Of a stretch of 64,000 bases of DNA, positions 10,287 to 20,792 are shown one piece after another. This stretch comes from Akebia trifoliata (lineage: Eukaryota > Streptophyta > Magnoliopsida > Ranunculales > Lardizabalaceae). The DNA lies in the NCBI GenBank assembly GCA_017979445.1, contig CM030719.1, positions 23,033,292 to 23,097,291 on the forward strand, written 5' to 3'. The first letter of the stretch is position 1; every line of letters starts with the position of its first letter. Position numbers and translations under genes: made by a program. Under the pieces are notes generated by a model. That model was not told where the DNA came from, searched no databases, and saw nothing but the letters and a program-made list of their open reading frames with translations.

Positions 10287-10589
10287 AAAATATTTAAATC
10301 TCTTTAGTAATTTTTCCTAGAATAAAACGTAAATATTTTTGAAAAAAACTTTTGTGTTGTTTTCAACCTTATTTTCCCTCTCACAAGGTGAACCAAGTGA
10401 TAGAAGGTGACTGGTTATGTAATTAAAATGAATAAACAGCGGCACATTTGTAATTTCAACTTAGAAAATGGTCAAAACTTGCAAAACGTTGTTATAGTAT
10501 CAAACATTTGTTTTAATTTCCTTCCCACTATAGATATAGAAAATGAGGGTATGTATGTCATTTTCAGCTAGTTTCTTAGAAAGAACTAG

Positions 10590-10930
10590 GTCAAGGAGTG
10601 TGGTATCTCAAACATTCACCTACGTCAAATCACTTCCCAAGATGTCATTTGTATATGAAATAGAAAATTAATTAATGAATGAATGTTTAGTTTTGGGAAT
10701 GAAGAATTAATTATAATTATTAGGGTTAGTTATATAATTAAAATTAATAGTAATGTCTAATCAGAAAACAAGACAAGCAAAACGTTGTTGTGGGCGTGTG
10801 GTAAAAAATTAGACGTGTTGTCTATTCTATGACCCTCTTTTCCACATAAGACACACGTTGTTCTCTGTTTCGGTCTGTTTTCAATGTATTTGTATTATAA
10901 ATATTAGATGGTTTTCCCTAAAATATATAT
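10590..10930 (+). promoter_or_regulatory. Orphan RLP promoter relic 1
   Basis: This is homologous to the DNA upstream of the RLP copies at 20793 and 32447. It carries CAAATCACTTCCCAAGATGTC, CATAAGACACACGTTGTTCTC and the TATA-like ATTATAAATATTAGATGGTT. No RLP coding sequence follows; instead there is an AT repeat and then a TRIM element at 10982. Confidence 0.6.
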
Positions 10931-10981
10931 ATATATATATATTAGATGATTTTTATTTGATAATTACATAGATTAACAATT

Positions 10982-11381
10982 TGATAAATTTGGAGTCTAA
11001 CTCAAAATCAATTGGCAATGAGTGGAGAGGCCCAAGAGCTTATAAGGAGAGAGACAAGCCAATGAGCGTCCAATGTGAGACTAAATTCAACCCGTCCCTG
11101 CATGTGTGGATCGGATTGGGTCAAAGCATGTGGAGATAGGGTGACACAATGAGTGTTCGATGTGGGACCAAGCTCAACAGCCCCCTGCATGTGTAGGTCA
11201 GATTGGGCCAAAGCACGTGGAGATATGAATTGGGTGACATGGAGGAGAAAAAGGCCAGTTCTGATACCATAATAAATTTGAGGGTTCAACTCAAAACCAA
11301 TTGGCAAAGAGTGGAGAAGCACAAGAGCTTATAAGGAGAGAGAAAAGGCAATGAGTGTCCAATGTGGGACTAAACTCAACA
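10982..11381 (-). mobile_element. TRIM (miniature LTR retrotransposon) with target-site duplication
   Basis: Two LTRs of about 111 bp (10982-11092 and 11271-11381) share the segment AATTGGCAAWGAGTGGAG ... GAGCTTATAAGGAGAGAG. Next to the right-hand LTR, at 11259-11270, is ATGGTATCAGAA on the minus strand, an initiator tRNA-Met primer site. That orients the element leftward. The perfect 5-bp direct repeat CAATT flanks it (10977-10981 and 11382-11386). There is no coding capacity. The 180-bp interior contains a partial repeat of itself plus an extra LTR start after a GGGGGC tract, as if an LTR had been rearranged. Confidence 0.85.
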
Positions 11382-11585
11382 CAATTCAAATCGTTGATAT
11401 TAAAGTTTGATCCACTCGTCCTAATCGACTTTTGACAACCGTTGAGACCAACGAGTCAAATCATGACGTTTTACAGGGGGGCCTTTAAGAAAGAAAGATT
11501 TTACTAACTGAATTGTCAAGATACAACCTCTAAATTCAAGGTGAATTTGGAAAGAAGCCCCTAAGTCCATTAAGTAATAAATAAT
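11382..11585. other. Short intergenic stretch with a dispersed repeat motif
   Basis: It holds AGATTTTACTAACTG and AGGTGAATTTGGAAAGAAG, a motif that recurs near 3700, 16100 and 30460. Nothing else is seen. Confidence 0.4.
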
Positions 11586-11762
11586 GTTGAAGTGGTCTCA
11601 ACCTGGAACCTCGTATCACACTTCTTGACGTGAAAACGTGAAAGTGTATGGGAACCATAGATACTTTTCATTGAGATACGAAAGAAAAACATCTTTGGTT
11701 CCTATTCACTTTCACGTCAAGAAGTGCGATATGAGGTTTCAGGCTGAGGTCACTCCAACACG
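11586..11762. mobile_element. Foldback MITE (177 bp)
   Basis: The left arm GTTGAAGTGGTCTCAACCTG ... CACTTCTTGACGTGAAA pairs with the right arm TTTCACGTCAAGAAGTG ... CAGGCTGAGGTCACTCCAAC. The loop is about 40 bp. A degenerate relative is at 9532-9695. Confidence 0.65.
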
Positions 11763-11954
11763 ACTTTTAAGTAATTTTTCTCAATTATTTTATCCACAAC
11801 AGGTGAGATGGGTCCCAATGTTGGGTTTAAGAGGCAAATAAAAGATGAAGGAAGTCTACACAGTGAAAACCACTTGAAGAGACCGGAAAATATTCTTAAG
11901 AAGGTATATAATCTATGTATTTCCCCTTATAATATTGAACAATGATATTCTAAT

Positions 11955-12515
11955 TAAACATTCTTCACTCGATCAATAATCAACTGATGTGGCATAGACA
12001 CGAAATCATAAAATTATATTATGGAATTTTAAGTTGCATGAAGTGAATAAAATTATAGACAACATATTATAATACTCTTAAGGAGTTTATTGAGGACTTA
12101 TTGGAGGAGATAATCTCTAAGAAGAATTACTCTCTACCCCCAAGCCTCTAACTAAGAAATTAAATAACTACATAGGAAAACATGAAAGTAAACTTGCAAA
12201 TAGGAAAAATACTTGAAAGTAAATAGAGGAAGGAGAGTGATAGCAGGGAGATTAGATAGGGGATAATGAAGGGTTTAAATCCCACCTTGGTCTTCTTCTT
12301 ATTGGATTTCTCTTCTAGAGATTTTGAGAAAATGGAAAAACTTAAAGAGATTTGGGAGAGATTTAGATAGAATTTTGGATCATCAAGTGATCCCCTCTAT
12401 TTGCCTCGGAAGGGTCTCCAATTTATAGGATTTTGGGAGACCCTTGAGGATAAATTGGTCCTAAAACCTAGATTACCCAATATTCTTACAAAATCCTTAA
12501 TGAAAAGAAATCAAT
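11955..12515. repeat. Unclassified dispersed repeat, copy 1
   Basis: This segment matches 51800-52340: GAGTTTATTGAGGACTTATT, ATAATCTCTAAGAAGAATTA, CCCCAAGCCTCTAACTAAG, TTAAATCCCACCTTGGTCTT. No coding capacity or terminal repeats are identified. It stops where the Copia RT begins. Its first 60 bp carry half of the 17212-17390 hairpin (ACTGATGTGGCATAGACACG). Confidence 0.55.
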
Positions 12516-13583
12516 TTATGGATTGAAGCAATCTCCTCGTTAGTGGTACAAGTAATTTGATTCCTTCATGCTAAAGTATAGGTTTTCCAAAAGTGATTAT
12601 GATTGTTGTGTCTATATTCGGAAGCTTCGTGGAGGTGATTATATCTATCTTCTTTTGTATGTGGATGATATGCTTATTGCTTCATTGAGCAAGGTGGAGA
12701 TAGGCTGAAATCTCAACTTGGTAAAGAGTTTGAGATGAAGGACATGGATGTTGCTAAGAAAATACTGGGTATGGAGATCAGAAGAGAGGGGTCAAACCAA
12801 CAATTATTCTTAAGTCAGAAAGGCTACATTGAGCGGGTCATCGCAAGGTTCGGGATGCAAGATGCTAAGTCAGTGGTGACTCCATTAGCTCCACATTTCA
12901 GGCTCTCTAGTAAACAATCTCCCATTACAGTGGAAGAGAAGGCACACATGGAACGTGTACCTTATGCTAGTGTAGTTGGTAGTTTGATGTATGCCATGGT
13001 TTGTACACGTTTAGATATTTCACAAGCGATCAGTGTGGTCAGTAGGTTTATGGCGAATCCGGGGAAGACACATTGGGAAGCAGTGAAATGGGTCTTGAGG
13101 TACTTGAAGGGTACCATTGATACGGGTTTGTGTTTTGGTGGAGATACATGTCAAATTAGTGGGTTTGTTGACTCAGATTATGCAGGTGATCTAGACAGGC
13201 GACGGTCTACTACTGGTTATGTGTTTAGTATACATGGTGCTCCAGTTAGTTGGCGATCGATGTTACAGGCTACAGTGGCACTTTCTACTACAGAGGTCGA
13301 GTACATAGCCATGGCAGAGGGAGTGAAGGAAGCATTGTGGCTGTGGGGTATTTTAGATGATTTGGGGATTAAGCAGGATTGTGTGAACTTGTGGTGTAAT
13401 AGTCAGAGTGCAATTCACTTGGCTAAGAATCAAGCTCATCATGCTCATACCAAGCATATCGACGTTAGGTATCATTTTGTGTGGGATGTTATAGAGGAAG
13501 GTGATGTTTTTCTCGTGATGGTGCATACAAATGGGAACCCCGTAGACATGTTAACCAAGGTGGTGACAGGTAGCAAGTTCTAA
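12516..13583 (+). pseudogene. Copia pol fragment: RT end and RNase H
   Basis: From 12516 the frame reads YGLKQSPR then a stop, WYK, another stop, and FDSFMLKYRFSKSDYDCCVY and LLLYVDDMLIAS. The YVDD catalytic box of the reverse transcriptase is thus intact. A frameshift near 12695 precedes the open frame from 12735, which covers the RT thumb (MERVPYASVVGSLMYAM) and the RNase H domain (FVDSDYAGDLDRRRSTTGY, TEVEYIAMAEG, KHIDVRYHFV). Gag, protease, integrase and the N-terminal RT are missing. This is a Tnt1-like Ty1/copia remnant whose 5' end abuts an unrelated repeat. Confidence 0.9.
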
Positions 13584-13864
13584 CATTGCTTGGACAAGCT
13601 TCATATTGGCACATGTTGAGTTGCTCAAGAGGGCATGGCCCTTCGGGGCAGAGTTGGGGTGAGGTGGAGTCTATATGAAGAGATGGAAAGAAGTACGATG
13701 GCTTGATCCCAGTCAGAAGGTACGTAGACAGCCATGGTCAGAATGGTGCAGTCGGGTTGGTGTTACAAGTTACTTTTGTGTGATATAGCTTTGCATGCTT
13801 GCAACTTCTTCTTGTGTTTGTCCAAAATTTGAGGAGTTTTAAAATTATGTACGAAGTGGAGAAT
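13584..13864 (+). other. Copia 3' non-coding region
   Basis: This is the spacer between the RNase H stop and the putative LTR. It ends in the purine tract GAAGTGGAGAAT, which is the likely polypurine primer. Confidence 0.5.
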
Positions 13865-14345
13865 TGTAGCATCAACAATAGTAGTTGGTGTGGCAATAGC
13901 ATCTATCAACAATAGTTGGTATGGCAATAGCATATCTCTCTCTATTATAAATACAACAGTTATCTTGTGGTAGAATAAGTTATATAGAAATCTATAAAAT
14001 TAGAGAGAGAGCTAGGAGAAATTACAAAGAAAGAGGTTGATCTTCTCTTTGGTTAAAAACTGGACTTTCTTCTTGAGATGAATTTGCGGATTGTGCAAGT
14101 CATTGGTTTCTTCATATAGTGGATTATCCCTTTCACCCCCGTGGACGTAGGCACATCGCCGAACCACGTAAATATTGTGTGAGCATCTTTTTATTTGCTA
14201 TTACGTTCGTAGATAGTTTTACTTTACTTTGATTACTAGTAGTGTTGGTCATTGCTTGTTGATGTGTTTTGGAACTTGGTATAAGTTCCGATTTCGGAAC
14301 TTCGTACAAGTTTCAATAAAGAGTTTCTCTCTAGGTGGTTTGCTT
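13865..14345 (+). mobile_element. Copia 3' LTR and flanking retroelement DNA
   Basis: It begins TGTAGCATCAAC directly after the purine tract. It has a TATA-like TATTATAAATAC and the U5 motif CCCCGTGGACGTAGGCAC with CCGAACCACGTAAAT. The right end is uncertain. RLP homology starts by 14351, so the retroelement and the receptor pseudogene abut directly. Confidence 0.6.
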
Positions 14346-14350
14346 TCGCG

Positions 14351-15270
14351 GCTCCCCTCTCAACAAGTTATATGATACATTTCCATTTTCGATGGAGACA
14401 TTGCCTTTGTTGCAGGTCCTGGTATTGAGATCTAACAAATTCTATGGTCCCATTGAATGTCCTCAAACCAATCATGGTTTTCAAATGTTGCATGTTATAG
14501 ATCTTTCTTCCAATGGATTTACGGGATCTTAGCCCACAAAATATTTCCAAAGCTGGAAGGTGATGATGATGATGACTGATGAGTCTCAGGCAAAATATCT
14601 TGGAAATTACTATGAAATCTCAGTGATACTTGCAATAGAAGGAGGAGATATGCTAGTAACTAACAACATCTTGACCATCTTCATGTCAATCGATCTCTCT
14701 AACAATCAATTCCAAGGTGGAATTCCAGACACAATAAGGGATCTCAGATATCTTATTCTGTTGAATTGATCTTGCAATGACCTCATTGGTCATATCCCAT
14801 CGTCGGTAGGGAATTTAGCACAACTGGAATCATTGGATCTCTCGTAAAACAAACTCTCTGGAGAGATTCATCGGCAACTAGTTCACCTTACATTCCTTAC
14901 AGTAATGAATCTCAAGCATAATCAACTTGTAGGGAGCATACCACAAGGTAATCAGAGTAACGCATGTCCAATTTCTTCGTATGAAGATAACCCAAGATTA
15001 TGTGGGTTTCCCTTATTAAGGCAATGCAAAGACATATATGCGATTTCTCCACCAACAACATACCAACATGAGGTGTCAATGTCCACAAGTGACTTCGATT
15101 GGAAATCTATGATGATCGGATATGATTGTGGGATGGTAGTTGGTGTTTCAATTGGATATATTACTTTATGGAAGGAAAATGGATGGCTCAGAAGGACTTT
15201 GGAAAGGAAACGACACAGTCAAGGCAAAAAGTTGAAGAGAATACGTATACTCCAGTTAAATGGAAGATGA
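14351..15270 (+). pseudogene. Receptor-like protein (RLP) 3' fragment 2
   Basis: This is the C-terminal half of an RLP. It includes LRRs, the non-LRR island (PTKYFQSWK ... ISVILAIEGGD), the last four LRRs, cap RLCGFPLLRQC, transmembrane segment (MIGYDCGMVVGVSIGYITL) and basic tail. In-frame stops occur at 14530-14532 (TAG), 14767-14769 (TGA) and 14845-14847 (TAA). Relative to copy 3 it starts within the LRR at NKLYDTFPF. Retroelement DNA replaces everything upstream. Confidence 0.88.
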
Positions 15271-16439
15271 AGAAATGTAATAAAAAGAACAAGCTTTTGT
15301 TCAAGTTAACATTGTCAGCAAGGTTTATTTCAAAATTTTCATAAGATGTTGTAGTTGGTAACGTTTGTTAATAAAGCAAGTTGTCTCTTTGCCTCTAATT
15401 TAATATTACCCACCAAAAGAATGAGAAAAATATATGGTAGAAAATCATGGTATGAGCTTGACTAGAAAATCTTATTCTGAACTTTGACTCTATAAATATT
15501 GTGTGATAAGAAATTTTTAAGATACATTTTTGTATAATCTAGCTATGCATATCAAAAACATAGCGTGTATTGCTCACATCTCTTACATGTATAGACTTCA
15601 TTGATCAAGACTCATTAATTGAAGTGTTAGGGGTAGTTATGTAATTAAAATGACTAAACAGTTATCTAAATATTGAAACAAAATTTCCACCACTTTTATC
15701 TAAATCATAAACCGTTACTGATTTTTAAACAAAATTTCTATCACTTTTATCTAAATATATATTCTCCTAATTAAGAAAACCCCTTTAATATAAAATAATG
15801 ATAAAAATAAAAGCTAGCGATTCAAAACCTAAGCAACAGGATAATTCCTTATTGGCTTCACTAGTTTTGGGAAAAAAAAAACTACTTAATGATATTTGAG
15901 GGATTTCTTTCTAAACACCCTAGTAAAGATTTTATTGTTTTAATGCCCCGCATCCCTCGTCCAATCTTTGAGATCAACGGTTCAAGTTATAGAGATTGAT
16001 GGTTAAAATCATTGAGATCAACCTTTAATCCAATCGACGAGATCAACTTTTTACAGCCGTCGAGATCAACTGTTTGAGTTTGACATTTTATAGGTTTGAG
16101 GGGATGAATGAAAGATTTTACTGACTAAGTTGGTATTTGGAAAGATACCGGATCTAAAATCAAGGTGCATTTAGAAGGAAGTCTCATAGAAGGATCTATT
16201 GAGTAATTTTCTCTTAAGACGTGTTTGATTGCAAAGAAAATATAATTTTCAAAGCAAATCCTTTTCTACTGCTTAGGCACAATGTGGAAAATTATTTTTG
16301 TTGTTTGAATTGCATTAAAAAAAACAAAAAACAAAAATATAGTATTTTAATTTGACTTTTGTGATGATTATATAAAAATTAATTATAAAATCATTTTTTG
16401 GGAGAGATTTGAATTATTACACCCGAATCAAATTTTTTA
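15271..16439. other. Intergenic; RLP 3' flank and dispersed motifs
   Basis: 15271-15610 is the shared RLP 3' flank. 15960-16215 holds repeated phrases of the type GAGATCAACNGTT and a copy of the AGATTTTACTGACTAAG motif. No gene is seen. Confidence 0.45.
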
Positions 16440-16748
16440 GAGAGCTACTATTGGCACCTTACGTTTTAATTATTCCACCCCAATTACTTATACTATTTAC
16501 CACCCCCCAATTAAAGATCAAAACACATTCTTCAAACATTATAAAAATTTGACTCAAATTATAATCTCAATATTGTAACACCCATTAAAATAATTTTAGT
16601 AGATCCTAAATAAAATAAATAAATAAATCAAATCTAGCAAATCAAATCTAGCAAATAATGAGATAATTTCTTTTGCCACTTTTACTTATTATTTTCTTTC
16701 TTATTTGATGTGTAATCAATAAATTTTGGGGTGCCAATAGCAATTCCA
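16440..16748. mobile_element. MITE of the GGCACC family (about 309 bp)
   Basis: The ends are GAGAGCTACTATTGGCACC and GGGGTGCCAATAGCAATTCC, an imperfect inverted pair. The interior phrase TCAAATTATAATCTCAATAT is also found near 48612 and, reversed, near 56335. Related elements are at 48500-48816 and 56128-56440. Confidence 0.6.
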
Positions 16749-17211
16749 TAACTTTATTTATTAAAAAAATTGATATAATTTAAGATTAATTATTCAATCA
16801 GAAATTAAAAAAAAAAAAGGATTGATTTAGATAATTTTAATTTTTTTTTTATAAAAATAATTAATTCTTCACAATTTAAATATTTATTTTATTAATAAAA
16901 TTATGATTTTGTTTGATTTTTTTTTTTTTGTGTATTTTTTTTTATTTTGTTTAATTTTATATATAAAATAAATATTGATTTTGTTTGATTTGTTGTGTGC
17001 TAGCAAATTGTTTTCCAAGGGGGAAGAGGTAAGAAAATGATTAGCTGTGAATGAAGGAAAATCAGAGGTGTTGACAAATCATTTTCCATGCAAATTTAGA
17101 GTTTTTGATGTGTTGAACACTGAAAAACTGTCATTTTCCACGGAATTACAATTTCCTTCTAATTTTTCATGCAATCAAACATATCTTTAAAATAATGATT
17201 TTGTAACTAAA
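16749..17211. other. AT-rich intergenic DNA
   Basis: Long A and T runs and a few duplicated phrases (CATTTTCCA). No gene is seen. Confidence 0.4.
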
Positions 17212-17390
17212 AAGTCTTCACTCGGTCAATACTTGATTGACATGGGATGGACACGGAACCATAGATATGTTTCCTCAGGATTCACAACTGCAAATCCCCA
17301 TAAAAAATGTGCATTTTTGTATCTCGAGGAAACAGATCTATGATTCAGTGTCTATGCCACATCAGCCAAGTATTGATCGAGTAAAGACTT
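17212..17390. mobile_element. Foldback MITE (179 bp)
   Basis: AAGTCTTCACTCGGTCAATA at the left pairs with TATTGATCGAGTAAAGACTT at the right. The inner arms ATGGGATGGACACGGAACCA and GATTCAGTGTCTATGCCACA also pair. A half copy lies near 11962-12012. Confidence 0.7.
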
Positions 17391-17399
17391 TACATAAGG

Positions 17400-17640
17400 T
17401 GGTATCTCGGATATATATTCATTTTAGGTGTAGGTATAAATCACTTCCCAAGATGTCATTTGTCTATGAAAACAAAATTAATTAAGAAATGAAAGACTTA
17501 TAAGGTAGTTATGTAATTGTAATTTATAGGAGCACACGTGTAATTTCCTTTAACCAAAAAGGCCAGCAAAGCACTGTTGTGGTAAAAATAAAAAATAAAT
17601 AGATATGTTGACTATGATCCTCCTTCCACAAAATCTTTAC
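17400..17640 (+). promoter_or_regulatory. Orphan RLP promoter relic 2
   Basis: AAATCACTTCCCAAGATGTC and the following TATGAAAAC ... GTTATGTAATTG match the RLP upstream regions at 10620 and 20450. A MITE-like element cuts it off at about 17645. Confidence 0.5.
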
Positions 17641-17644
17641 TTTT

Positions 17645-18095
17645 AGGAGAAATTACTTAAAAGACTGTGACGGAAGGATTTTTTTCTTAATAGTTCATAA
17701 GTTTTTTGGGCAATTTCTTAATAGTCCATTTAGTAAATTTTTCTCTTTCTAAACAATCTTTGAACTTCATCTCCCACATTTCTCACGGTTGAATATCGGA
17801 ACTGTTCAAACTCATCGTTTTCATCCAAAAAATTAGATTCTTGATATTTCAATCGAGTTTTGGAGGTGTCATTCTGTCGGAAAGGATTTAAGAAGGATGA
17901 AGAAGTCATTGTCGAGGATTTTTTCACATTTTGAAGATATATGTAAAAAAGAAAGGTTTTTTTTTTTTTTTTTTTCCTTTTTCTTAGTTTTCTGGTGAAA
18001 AAGTTTATTAAATGTCCCATCAAGCTACTGTGCAAACCTTAGGGACTATTTAGAAGGAAGCCCTTTCACGAGGGTTGTTTAAGTAATTTTCCCTT
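17645..18095. mobile_element. MITE-like repeat, copy 1 (about 450 bp)
   Basis: It begins GGAGAAATTACTTAAAAGAC and ends GTTTAAGTAATTTTCCC, so the termini are inverted repeats. It is homologous to 43430-43765 (CTTCATCTCCCACATTTCTC and CAATCGAGTTTYGGAG). The minus-strand frame inside it is not a recognisable protein. Confidence 0.55.
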
Positions 18096-18339
18096 ACTAG
18101 TAGAACGAGAGTTTGTTGAATAGAAGTGACTCAAAAACGAAAATTTGGATTTCAAAAATACACCTACCTAATTTAAACTTAATATAATTAGAGTTATTTT
18201 GATAAATAAATAAATAAAACTTAGAAAATTGCAACCGACACGTCCTAAAATCATGATGGATAATTTTCAAAATTATAAAAATATCATTATCATCTTCAAA
18301 ACAACCCTTTAATTGACTTTTAAATTACAAACAAGTCCT

Positions 18340-18648
18340 TCATACATCTGAGTTTGTTTGCACATGCCATAACATGAGAGCTAGTTGTTCTTTGTTTTTT
18401 TTTTCCCATCAGTTCACATTGTTCTCTGTTCCTTCCTCTATCTTTTGTGTATTTAATTGTATTATAAATATTAGATGGTTTTTTTTTATCGATAGTTAAG
18501 AATCAAAGGTAGTTTTTCAGTCAATCATGGAAATAACATTAATAAAGATGATGAAGAATACATTCTTCTTTTACTTTTTGTGTTGTGCTTTTGTTCTTAT
18601 AATAATAATGGAAGAAGTGACAGCACCAGACAACAAGTTATAATGGCA
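18340..18648 (+). pseudogene. RLP promoter and signal-peptide relic
   Basis: The upstream region has ATTATAAATATTAGATGG as in the other RLP promoters. An ATG at 18529 then opens MEITLIKMMKNTFFFYFLCC, followed by AFVLIIIMEEVTAPDNKL and a stop. This is a hydrophobic signal peptide matching the start of RLP copy 3, but the LRR region never follows. Unrelated AT-rich DNA comes next. Confidence 0.7.
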
Positions 18649-19539
18649 TTTTTTTCCGATCGAGTCTTATAAAAATTCATAAAAACAATAAAATTCATTT
18701 AAAAAATAAAAAACCGTGTTTTATTCCTTTTTAACTTAAAATAAATGAATTATTCAGAACAATTCAATAATCTGAGAATAATACTTTCATAAGAAAAAAG
18801 AAAATTCGTGAAATTTTTAAGAATTAAACGGGAGATTGCTAACAAGGGTCCCCACATCAGGATCCATTGCATAATTTTCTCCTAACCATCCTAAACGAGG
18901 AATGTCTAGGAGTCAAAATGAGGGGGAAAAAAAAAGGATAAGCCAAAATTTGCACGTAAAAAGTCTTGAAGGGAGCAAGAAGGCATACTTTATGAATAAA
19001 ATTACACAAAACCCTTATATCATTTTGATTTTTTGGGTGAAATAACTTGAATAATCTTTATAGTTCTTAAAATTACAAAAAATGTTGTTTAAACATTTTT
19101 ACTTAAATTGCTTTTATAAACTTCAGCTATCTTCAATTCAATAGATGAAGTGAAGGAGTAACTAGAAAGACCCAAGAGCCAAGTCAATGGTTACTACTTA
19201 CTATGCAGTCTAGAATGAAAAACATAAGCGGTGGCAACGTAAGTGTAACTAAAGTCTAGTGGACTCATACCATCTTCGATAGGTAACCTTAGGATAATGA
19301 ACCATTTATATCTCTCAAACACAAGCTGGTAAGATACCCCCACGAGAATAATTTGATTAGACGGACAAATATTTATATTAAATTTTTAGGAATATTCAAT
19401 GGGTAAGGAACACGTGCACGGGTCATGCAAGTACAGAAGTCACAAGCATCCCCTAGTAAATTACTCCTCGTACACGTTGAATATATTATTGTCCTGATTA
19501 CCACTCGCACTAATCGATACCCAATTATTTATGCAAGAC
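18649..19539. other. Intergenic DNA without a recognised gene
   Basis: 19255-19345 resembles a scrambled RLP segment (CATACCATCTTCGATAGGTA, CTCTCAAACACAAGCTGGTA), possibly a small LRR scrap. Nothing else is identified. Confidence 0.35.
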
Positions 19540-20349
19540 ATAAATGTTGTCAAATACCTAGATCAATTGGAGCACAACAAGCGTAACATTAACATCTACT
19601 ACCCACATGTCAAAGTCCCAGACCAAATTAAAACATAAAGAAGACCCACGTTGATTAATCACTAGAAAAAATTCCAAATTGACATCGAGCATTTTCAAAG
19701 ACCCAAATCAATATTTTTTATCGGTAAACCTGTTTTTAATGAGTTCATTGTTTCAGTGCTGGCGGGATTTGAACCCATTCTCTGGATCATCAATCAAAGA
19801 CTTTACCAACTCAGCTATTAGACAAGGCTGTGACAAAAATCAAATTAAAACACAAAGAAACATAACATCAACTAACCACACACCAAAAAAAAAATCCTCA
19901 AGTTAAGATCAAACAATTTCAAAGACCCATATAAAACTAAAACACAACGAAGCATAACATCGACTACAATAAATAAATAAAAATCCCAAACTGAGATTGG
20001 AAAGTTTAAAAAACCCAGATTAAATTAAAACGTAAAAAAGCCTAATATGGACTGCCCACTATAAAAAAAAGAAACCAAAATTGAGATCAAACAATTACAA
20101 AATACATAAATAAATAAGACCTGCAGAATATATGATTGCATGGAAGCTAAATTGGACGGTTCAGTAGGTTCAAGCTGCAACAACAATAACAAAGATGAAA
20201 CAAAATTACACAAAAATGGACTAAAATATGGAAACCCTACATTCAATCAAAGAAATGAACCATAAGGGACATTTGAGTTCCAAACCCATTTTCTGAAAAT
20301 GGAGGACCCAAGGATTGAGGACTCGAGTATGGCTTGCTAACTCCGTCGT
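19540..20349 (-). pseudogene. BARD1: BARD1-like 5' fragment (copy B)
   Basis: Exon 1 (20349-20261) has ACG in place of the start ATG, then reads through NPWVLHFQKMGLELKCPL with an intact GT donor. Exon 2 (20174-20121) gives LNLLNRPI, then a TAG stop, then LPCNHIFC, with a canonical GT donor. The minisatellite intron follows down to about 19540, where homology ends before exon 3. Exon 1 keeps the C that copy A lost, so the two copies decayed independently. Immediately upstream lies the promoter of RLP copy 3. Confidence 0.8.
19712..19836 (-). mobile_element. tRNA-derived SINE (125 bp)
   Basis: On the minus strand it has an A box TAGCTGAGTTGG (19817-19806) and a B box GGTTCAAATCC (19775-19765), the internal RNA polymerase III promoter of tRNA-derived SINEs. 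It ends in ...TTTACCGATAAAAAATAT. The direct repeat AAATCAA flanks it (19705-19711 and 19837-19843). It is inserted in the minisatellite intron of BARD1 copy B. It lacks tRNA acceptor pairing, so it is not a tRNA gene. Confidence 0.75.
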
Positions 20350-20389
20350 GACCAAATTTGAGTTTTAAAGTTATAAAACGTTGCACATA

Positions 20390-20792
20390 TGTAATCTTAT
20401 GGAGTATATGTTGGTCATAAGTTTGAAAGCATAGGGTGGTGGTGGTATCTCAGATGAAAATAAAATTTAATTAATTAATGAATGTGTAGTATAGGGAATG
20501 AAAGAATTACAAGGGGTAATTATGTAACTGTAACTAATAGTGGCACAGATTTAATTTCTATATAGAAAACAAGACCAGCAAAACGATTCCAGCACGAGTC
20601 TATAGTCTATGATCCCCTTTCCCACGAAATCATGGAAATAACATAAGAGACACGTTGTTCTCTGTTTTTTTTTTTTCATTGGTTCACATTGTTCTGTGTT
20701 TCTCTCCATCTTTCATGTATTTGTCTTATAAATATTAGATAGTTTTTTTATTGATATATAGTTAAGAATCAAAGATTGTCTTTCAATCAATC
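20390..20792 (+). promoter_or_regulatory. Promoter of RLP copy 3
   Basis: It shares CATAAGAGACACGTTGTTCTC (about 20645) and the TATA-like CTTATAAATATTAGATAG (about 20722) with the other RLP upstream regions. The start codon at 20793 lies some 60 bp past the TATA. Confidence 0.6.

Noticed and set aside
19712..19836. tRNA gene on the minus strand
   Set aside because: A and B boxes are present, but acceptor-stem pairing is absent and target duplications flank it, so it is a SINE.
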